Origin: Phocaeicola coprocola DSM 17136
GTDB taxonomy: Bacteria; Bacteroidota; Bacteroidia; Bacteroidales; Bacteroidaceae
NCBI RefSeq assembly: GCF_000154845.1
Contig: NZ_DS981468.1
Span: forward strand, 1-38,726
Direction: 5' to 3'
Length of the DNA: 38,726 nucleotides
This document shows positions 33,686 to 38,726 of this stretch, in pieces. Under the pieces are notes generated by a model. That model was not told the DNA's origin. It did no database searches and saw only the letters and a list, made by a program, of their open reading frames with translations. The position numbers and the translations under genes were made by a program. Positions within the stretch are counted from its first letter, which is position 1. The number at the start of each line of letters is the position of its first letter.

Positions 33686-34444
33686 TTAGAAGATAATTTT
33701 TACGTTTTGTTCTTCTATCTTTTTAATATCTTCGTATGATATTTTGTTATCTGTAATTAATGCCTTTATTAAAGAAATACTACCTAAACTTGCAAAAGAT
33801 GTATTTCCTATTTTCGAAGAATCTGCTACAAGGAACACTTCATCGGATGATTTTATCATAGCCGATTTTACAACTAAGTCGCTTAAGCTTGGGTATGTAA
33901 GTTGCATTTTAGCAGAGATTCCAGCTGTAGCTAAGAATAATTTGTTGGCATGTAAATTATTGAATGGTTGTGCAGCCATTTCCCCTGTTAATGACAATGT
34001 GGGAGCTTTAAATTCTCCACCTGTAACTATCAGACTGATATTTGGGTTCTCACCTAATATCAGAGCAATATTAAGTGCATTAGTTATTATTGTCAGGTTT
34101 TTAAACGAAACCAGCAGTTTGGCTATCTCAGTTGTTGTTGAACCTGAATCAAGGATGATACAATCGCCTTCATTTATAAAATTAATTGCTTTCTTAGCAA
34201 TTTCTCTTTTTTCTTCGATATTTTTCTGGTTTAATAACTGACCAGTTCTGGCAAATGAGCTTACGTCTTTTAAGAGAGCACCTCCATGCTCTCTTTCTAT
34301 GTATCCCATTTTCTCTAATTCTTCTAAATCCTGTCTGATAGTGACATCAGTTACTTTAAATATCTTGCTCAAGTCCTGTACTTTTGCATGTCCGTCTTCT
34401 CGGATAAGATTCAATATTTTCAGTCTTCTTTGATTTAGTGCCAT
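33686..34444 (-). CDS. DeoR/GlpR-family transcriptional regulator, 252 aa
   Basis: The N-terminal HTH is typical (RRLKILNLIREDGHAKVQDL, then VTDVTIRQDLEELEKMGYIEREHGGALL). The C-terminal sugar-phosphate sensor domain has the NagB-like GDCIILDSGSTTTEIAKLL and LFLATAGISAKMQLTYPS motifs. Such proteins usually sense a phosphosugar. It lies 11 bp after ribB on the same strand and is probably co-transcribed with it. The regulated genes are unknown. Confidence 0.92.
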   Translation of the reverse strand: MALNQRRLKILNLIREDGHAKVQDLSKIFKVTDVTIRQDLEELEKMGYIEREHGGALLKDVSSFARTGQLLNQKNIEEKREIAKKAINFINEGDCIILDSGSTTTEIAKLLVSFKNLTIITNALNIALILGENPNISLIVTGGEFKAPTLSLTGEMAAQPFNNLHANKLFLATAGISAKMQLTYPSLSDLVVKSAMIKSSDEVFLVADSSKIGNTSFASLGSISLIKALITDNKISYEDIKKIEEQNVKIIF

Positions 34445-34455
34445 GATACTCGTAG

Positions 34456-35070
34456 TTATAGGTTATTCTTGATACGATATTCCTGAATACTTTTAATTGA
34501 AATAATTTTGAGTTGGAATTTTTGTGCAATTTTCTCCAGTTGTGGCAGACGTGCCATTGTTCCATCTTCATTTAGAATTTCAATGAGTGCTCCTCCAGGT
34601 TTTAGACCTGCCAGTCTTGTCAAGTCTAACAGAGCTTCTGTATGTCCATCTCTTTCTAAAACTCCATTTGTTGCACCATATAATGGGAATATGTGTCCTG
34701 GGCGTGCGAGTTCTTCTGGAGCAATATTGCCGCATACAAGAGCATGGATAGTCTTAGCTCGGTCAAATGCAGAAACTCCAGTTGTACATCCGTATCCTTT
34801 TAAATCTACAGACATAGTAAAAGGTGTTCCTAAAAGTGAAGTGTTATCCGTTGCCATTGGGGCTAGTTTAAGCTCCGCACATCGTGCCTTAGGAATAGGA
34901 ACACATAATAGTCCTTTCCCATGCGTAATCATAAAATTGACTTTTTCAGGAGTTATTTTTTCTCCTGCAATGATAAAATCTCCTTCGTTCTCTCTATTTT
35001 CATCGTCAATGACAATAATGATTTTTCCTTGACGGATATCTTCCAGACCTTCTTCTACTGAACTTAGCAT
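34456..35070 (-). CDS. ribB: 3,4-dihydroxy-2-butanone-4-phosphate synthase RibB (monofunctional), 204 aa
   Basis: It makes the four-carbon riboflavin precursor from ribulose 5-phosphate. Active-site segments are [43 protein letters not shown] and [17 protein letters not shown]. Many Bacteroidetes have a fused RibBA. Here the reading frame ends soon after the linker-like [10 protein letters not shown], with no GTP cyclohydrolase II domain following. The promoter box at 35104-35111 lies 34 bp before the start, leaving no room for an FMN riboswitch. Confidence 0.92.
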   Translation of the reverse strand: MLSSVEEGLEDIRQGKIIIVIDDENRENEGDFIIAGEKITPEKVNFMITHGKGLLCVPIPKARCAELKLAPMATDNTSLLGTPFTMSVDLKGYGCTTGVSAFDRAKTIHALVCGNIAPEELARPGHIFPLYGATNGVLERDGHTEALLDLTRLAGLKPGGALIEILNEDGTMARLPQLEKIAQKFQLKIISIKSIQEYRIKNNL

Positions 35071-35103
35071 ACCTTATTATATTGTTAAAATTCGTATTAT
35101 TTG

Positions 35104-35111
35104 CAAAGGTA
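35104..35111 (-). promoter_or_regulatory. -7 promoter box (TACCTTTG) of the ribB-deoR operon
   Basis: The minus strand reads TACCTTTG (TAnnTTTG). The implied leader is about 28 nt. The neighbouring IS begins 126 bp farther upstream, so the promoter is intact. Confidence 0.6.
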
Positions 35112-35236
35112 ATTATTTTTCTGAAAGAACTATTTGGTTTTGATTTTTTTTAAAGAAAATACTTTGTACTATTTATGTCTTAAAATATAAATTACGTTAA
35201 TATAGTTTCGTTTTCTTTTTTGTTTTTTGTTTTAGG

Positions 35237-36574
35237 TCAATGTTGTCCTAAACGTTTTTCGATAAAAACAAAAAAAGGAAGTAAAGCTAAGGTAGAATGA
35301 ACTACCTTAGCAAAGAGCACCACCTCTTTTACTTCCTATGGCAAATATAACACTTTTCGCACAAGCAATCGGTAGACTTCCGAAAGAATGTATAAGGAAA
35401 ATTATTCGTGAAGAAAAAACGGACAAGCACAGCAAAGGCTACGACACATGGAGCCAGTTCATAAGCATGATGTTCTGCCAGTTCTCTGGATGCGATTCTG
35501 TACGTGATATCTCCAATGGACTGAATTCAGCCAATGGCAATTTGAATCACCTCGGAATCTGTCGCGCTCCCTCTAAATCAACAGTCGCTTATCAGAATGC
35601 CAAAAGGGACAGTGGCGTGTTCCGACGGATATTCTATGCACTGCTTGCTCATTTTGGACAGCAGGCGGTATGGCAACGCACCAGGTACCGTTTCAAGATG
35701 CCAATCAAATTGCTGGATTCATCTACCATCACGCTGACCATGTCGCTCTACGAATGGGCACATTACACAACAAGGAAAGGGGGCGGTGAAGATGCATACA
35801 TTGCTTGATTATGACAGCCTTCTTCCTGAATTCGTAAACATTACCGAAGGTAAATGCGGTGACAACAGGGGTGATTTGGATATCCCCGTTCCACCTCATT
35901 CTGTAGTCGTTGCAGATCGTGGCTATTGCGATTTCTCCCTTCTTGACTATTGGGACAGCAGGAATGTGTTTTTTGTTGTCAGGCACAGGGACAACCTGCT
36001 TTACTCACAAATTGAAGAACGTTTATTGCCCGAAACGAGGGCGCAAAATGTACTCATCGACGAGATTATTGAGCTGACAGGTGAGCAGACAAAGAAAAAA
36101 TACACCAGACCGCTCAGACGCATAGCTGTCTGGAATGACGAACATGGCTATGTGGTACAATTGCTCACCAACAACTTCAAGCTGACTGCTTCCACAATAG
36201 CGCAACTCTACAAGGCAAGGTGGATGATTGAAATTCTTCAGAAACATCAAGCAGCTGTTGAAAATAAAGAGTTTCATTGGTACATCACGCAATGCTGTTG
36301 AGACGCAGATATGGACTGCTTTGTCAACGATGCTGCTACTCTGCTGGCTAAAGCACATTGCAAAGTACAAATGGGGGCTCGCCAATCTTGTCGTATCACT
36401 TAGATTGAACACATTCACGAAAATAGAGCTCGAAAAGTGGTTGAATGAGCCATTTACACCTCCGCCAGAGCCAGCTGGAGTGATATAAATGGGGGCAAAA
36501 AAAGCTTTGAAGCGGTTGTTATCTATAACAACCTCATATTCATCGTACCTATAAATCGTTTAGGACAACATTGA
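35237..36574 (+). mobile_element. IS4-family insertion sequence with 18-bp inverted repeats, decayed
   Basis: Perfect terminal repeats TCAATGTTGTCCTAAACG (35237-35254) and CGTTTAGGACAACATTGA (36557-36574) bound a 1338-bp element. Flanking bases (left ...TGTTTTAGG, right TGTAGAAGAA...) show no target-site duplication. The element has therefore taken part in a deletion or recombination since insertion. Confidence 0.88.
35338..36488 (+). pseudogene. IS4-family transposase broken by two frameshifts
   Basis: Three overlapping frames together make one transposase. The N-terminal part (ANITLFAQAIGRLPKECIRK) fits a DUF4372-type N-terminus, and LLDSSTITLTMSLYEWA carries the first catalytic Asp. The first break is near 35778-35783, where AAAGGGGGCGG has five G's; with four, the frame reads RKGAVKMHTLLDYD and continues. 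The second break is near 36239, where two bases are missing (GAAATTCTTC instead of GAAATTTTCTTC). Restoring them gives YKARWMIEIFFRNIK, an exact Y-(2)-R-(3)-E-(6)-K signature. VVADRGYCDFSLLDYW holds the second Asp. The element is inactive on its own. Confidence 0.85.
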
Positions 36575-37296
36575 TGTAGAAGAATATGCCGATAAGATGG
36601 TGAAAGAAGATGGTACCATCTTGAATTATGATTATATAAACGGGAGACGTAATGTCGATATGATTAATGCCGGGAAGATTCTGTTCGATGTGTATGAGCA
36701 GACAGGAAATCCCAAATATAAGAAAGCAATGGATTTACTTTACAATGCGATGATGGATCATCCTCGAAATTCGTTGGGTGGCTTCTGGCATAAAGAGGTG
36801 TATCCGTGGCAGATGTGGCTCGACGGACTTTATATGGCTTCTCCTTATCTGGCACAATATGCTCAGGTTAACAATAAACCTGAGTTGCTGAACGATGTTA
36901 TCATGCAGTTCCTTATTGTTGAGAAATTTATGCGTGATCCGGTCACAGGATTGTATTTCCATGCGTGGGATGAAAAGAAAGTACAGAAGTGGTGTGATCC
37001 GGTTACCGGACTTTCTCATCATTTTTGGGGAAGAAGTATAGGCTGGTGGTATATGGCATTGGTTGATGTTCTCGATTTTGTACCCGAAAATCATCCGTTG
37101 CGAGACAAGCTGCTGGTTATTGCAGACGAGCTGGCTCGTACCTTACCAGAATTTCAGCACGACGGACTTTGGTATCAGATTGTAAATTTGGAAGAGCGTG
37201 AAGGAAACTATCAGGAAGCTACGGCTTCTGCTATGTTTATGTACGCTGTAGCCAAAGCTGTTAACAAAGGATATATCGATAGAAGATATAACAAAA
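36575..37296 (+). pseudogene. GH105 unsaturated rhamnogalacturonyl hydrolase fragment, about 240 codons
   Basis: The frame opens directly from the IS end (VEEYADKMVKEDGTILNY). It matches the (alpha/alpha)6 barrel of GH105, which cleaves unsaturated galacturonyl-rhamnose. Landmarks include GGFWHKEVYPWQMWLDGLYM, with the motif region of the catalytic Asp, and VTGLSHHFWGRSIGWWYMA and HDGLWYQIV. The N-terminal roughly 100 residues are missing because of the IS. The C-terminus leaves the family after YIDRRYNKIA, near 37296, and runs into a stop at 37328 after a frame change, so at least two breaks inactivated the gene. Confidence 0.8.
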
Positions 37297-37584
37297 TTGC
37301 AACTGAGGCTGAAAGGAACAGCGCATAATCTAGCTATTAAAGGGTTATTTAAATATATTGATCCTAATAGTGCTGAAGCAGCTGCACTGATTGCAGAGGG
37401 ATATGAAAAGGTTAATTGGGGTGTAGATTTGGTGAAGTATAAGGATCATTATACTGATACAAATCTTTTACCGGGCGTAAAAGCTGGCAATGTTGCTCCT
37501 AGATTTTATTGGCCTATGCCATTCGAAACTTTGACAATGTCTAAAGGTAAAATAACGAATGGATATGGTTTGGCTCAGGAATAA
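37297..37584 (+). pseudogene. C-terminal remnant, possibly of a SusD-like protein, about 95 codons
   Basis: A new frame begins where the GH105 similarity ends (LRLKGTAHNLAIKGLFKYID). It finishes with APRFYWPMPFETLTMSKG and a short tail. The aromatic-Pro-Ile/Met-Pro pattern close to the C-terminus resembles SusD/RagB proteins. The assignment is tentative. With no start codon of its own and no upstream signals, this is probably the 3' end of another gene joined to the GH105 fragment by a deletion. Confidence 0.4.
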
Positions 37585-37702
37585 TGAAGTATCTTGTAAA
37601 TGAAATAAAAACTTCAGCATCTTTTAGACAAAATATCCTGAATTTTTTATTTTTTTTGTACAATGTTTAGAAGAGTTCGTACGAATTTTCTTGAAAAATA
37701 AT

Positions 37703-37745
37703 GGAGTTTTTCGCTTTTTTCAAGCGAAAAACTCCTGCTTTTTTA
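37703..37745 (+). terminator. Intrinsic terminator after the gene remnants
   Basis: Arms GGAGTTTTTCGCTT (37703-37716) and AAGCGAAAAACTCC (37722-37735) pair perfectly over 14 bp around a 5-nt loop, followed by a T tract at 37739-37744. It separates the remnants from the converging IS. Confidence 0.9.
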
Positions 37746-37764
37746 TTATGCTATTTATCAGCGT

Positions 37765-38726
37765 AATAGTTCGTTAAAAATTCGCCAAGCCTAAGCGGCT
37801 CTGGCAGTAAATAAAATGAGTTCTTTGAAAAGTTTGTCAATAACTTGCATGTCTGGGTTAATCCCGAACACGCAAATAAATCGTTCAAGCATATAAGCAT
37901 TGTGTATGAATGACTTGCAAGAGGATATGGAATAGGCTATTCCGAGCCTCTTACATGCCGCTTTGGCCAAGTTGACAGCTGCGAGCGATGCATTGAAGTG
38001 AAAATCCAACTTCCTGAAGTCGGTTGACTGGCAGTTGGTGATTCCTGCATGCTGCTTGCCATCTCTAAAGCAAAATTCCAGTTGGAACCTGGTTCTGTAA
38101 TAATCCAGCACCTCACGTCCATCCATGGAATCGTCTGTAGAGAAGTAAAGCTGCCACTTGTCTGTCCTCCCGTCCATCGGATACCAGACGGCTAAGGAAA
38201 CATACCTTTTGAGAGCTTTTGCATATACCCTCAATCCGTATAGCTTTCCTTTGTTCACCTCGTATTCCTTGCACCGGGTCAAATCCAGATTGGCAAAGTC
38301 AATCCTGCCGTCAAACCACTTGGGATGACCACGTTTTCCTGTTTTCTGCTCCAATGTCGGATAGTACAGGATTACGTCATTCCGAAAGCGGCTGATGACA
38401 TGGAAATCGTTCTCACACATAGGTGTTATGAATGTTTCCTTGGAAAAGAATGCGTCTGCAACCACCGTTCTGGACAGGCTCTGTAGCTTGTCTTTTCTAC
38501 TGATAAGATAGCTGCTGTACCAGTCAACGAGGCTCTTGTCCATATTATCCAAGGTCTTACAATCCGGCGTCTGAATGGAACCTAAAGTCATGCATTCATG
38601 ATTGTCGATGTCAATGACACCGATGCCCATGATTTCCAGTCCACGCTTGTATTCTCCTGCACAACCAGACCAGAAGTAACCTATCCAAGGTGTCTTCTTG
38701 CCTGATTTGGGAATATAGGAAGGATC
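37765..38726 (-). mobile_element. IS4-family insertion sequence, 3' part (right copy)
   Basis: This is the inverted partner of the element at 1-493. Identity with it begins exactly at 37765, which marks the element's end, and runs to the window edge. The rest of the element, its other terminal repeat and any target duplication are outside the window. Confidence 0.88.
37791..38726 (-). CDS. IS4-family transposase, 5' truncated by window edge, 312 codons visible
   Basis: The frame stays open to the right edge, so the start is outside. The very first codons read DPSYIPKSGKKTPW, where D is likely the first catalytic Asp. VVADAFFSKETFITPM carries the second, and DYYRTRFQLEFCFRDGK is an exact Y-(2)-R-(3)-E-(6)-K match with the catalytic Glu. 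No frameshift or stop interrupts the visible part, so this copy may be functional. It differs from the left copy at several residues. Confidence 0.9.
   Translation of the reverse strand, partial: DPSYIPKSGKKTPWIGYFWSGCAGEYKRGLEIMGIGVIDIDNHECMTLGSIQTPDCKTLDNMDKSLVDWYSSYLISRKDKLQSLSRTVVADAFFSKETFITPMCENDFHVISRFRNDVILYYPTLEQKTGKRGHPKWFDGRIDFANLDLTRCKEYEVNKGKLYGLRVYAKALKRYVSLAVWYPMDGRTDKWQLYFSTDDSMDGREVLDYYRTRFQLEFCFRDGKQHAGITNCQSTDFRKLDFHFNASLAAVNLAKAACKRLGIAYSISSCKSFIHNAYMLERFICVFGINPDMQVIDKLFKELILFTARAA

Noticed and set aside
34508..35032. Plus-strand ORF of 174 codons opposite ribB
   Set aside because: Antisense shadow of a clearly identified gene; composition follows the ribB codons.
35071..35236. 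FMN riboswitch upstream of ribB
   Set aside because: The promoter box is only 34 bp from the start codon, and no conserved FMN aptamer-like structure is visible.
35338..36301. Programmed frameshifting in the IS transposase
   Set aside because: IS4-type transposases are normally single ORFs. The second break lies inside the catalytic signature and needs two bases restored, so decay is more likely.
1..38726. CRISPR array or phage genes
   Set aside because: No regularly spaced direct repeats and no structural, integrase or lysis genes were seen.

Overview
The window looks like chromosomal DNA of a Bacteroides/Phocaeicola-type gut bacterium. The evidence is an AT-rich base composition, repeated promoter -7 boxes of the form TAnnTTTG, a SusC/SusD pair, a menaquinone operon, a CblA/CepA-like class A beta-lactamase, Bacteroidetes-style Crp/Fnr proteins and an IS1380-type element. 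The species cannot be fixed from sequence alone.

Layout. Positions 1-493 hold the 3' end of an IS4-family insertion sequence. A closely related copy in the opposite orientation fills 37765-38726, so the window lies between inverted IS copies, and both window edges fall inside them. Next, on the minus strand, is a small module at 532-3160: an AlbA_2/Schlafen-like putative regulator with a 33-bp tandem repeat, an unknown three-TM coiled-coil protein, and an XRE repressor with a large inverted-repeat operator. From 3568 to 15782 on the plus strand is a polysaccharide-utilisation-type locus: a secreted double transglutaminase-like protein, SusC, SusD, a GH29 alpha-L-fucosidase, a CBM9-like protein and a PNGase F-like amidase. 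Together they suggest capture and removal of fucosylated N-glycans from host glycoproteins.

Positions 15841-20340 carry housekeeping genes: cutC, a YczE-like membrane protein, a small GNAT, a DUF2007-like protein, and a Na+/H+ antiporter whose C-terminal tail appears split off by a frameshift. Positions 20401-26730 (minus strand) hold a compact menaquinone operon in the order thioesterase-menF-menD-menB-menC-menE, with a strong terminator-like hairpin between menB and menC. A MATE transporter and a Crp/Fnr regulator diverge from it.

A class A beta-lactamase gene (28865-29767, minus) keeps its own promoter but has an IS1380-type element immediately upstream. The far side of that IS joins a gene remnant directly. 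A double-GNAT protein, a Nudix hydrolase, another GNAT, tRNA-Ala(GGC), a DeoR-type regulator and ribB follow. The right end is eroded: a twice-frameshifted IS4-type element abuts a GH105 fragment fused out of frame to what looks like a SusD-like C terminus, then the terminal IS copy.

The most interesting points are the putative N-glycoprotein deglycosylation locus, the IS upstream of the beta-lactamase gene, the palindromic operator of the small XRE module, and the rearranged right end.
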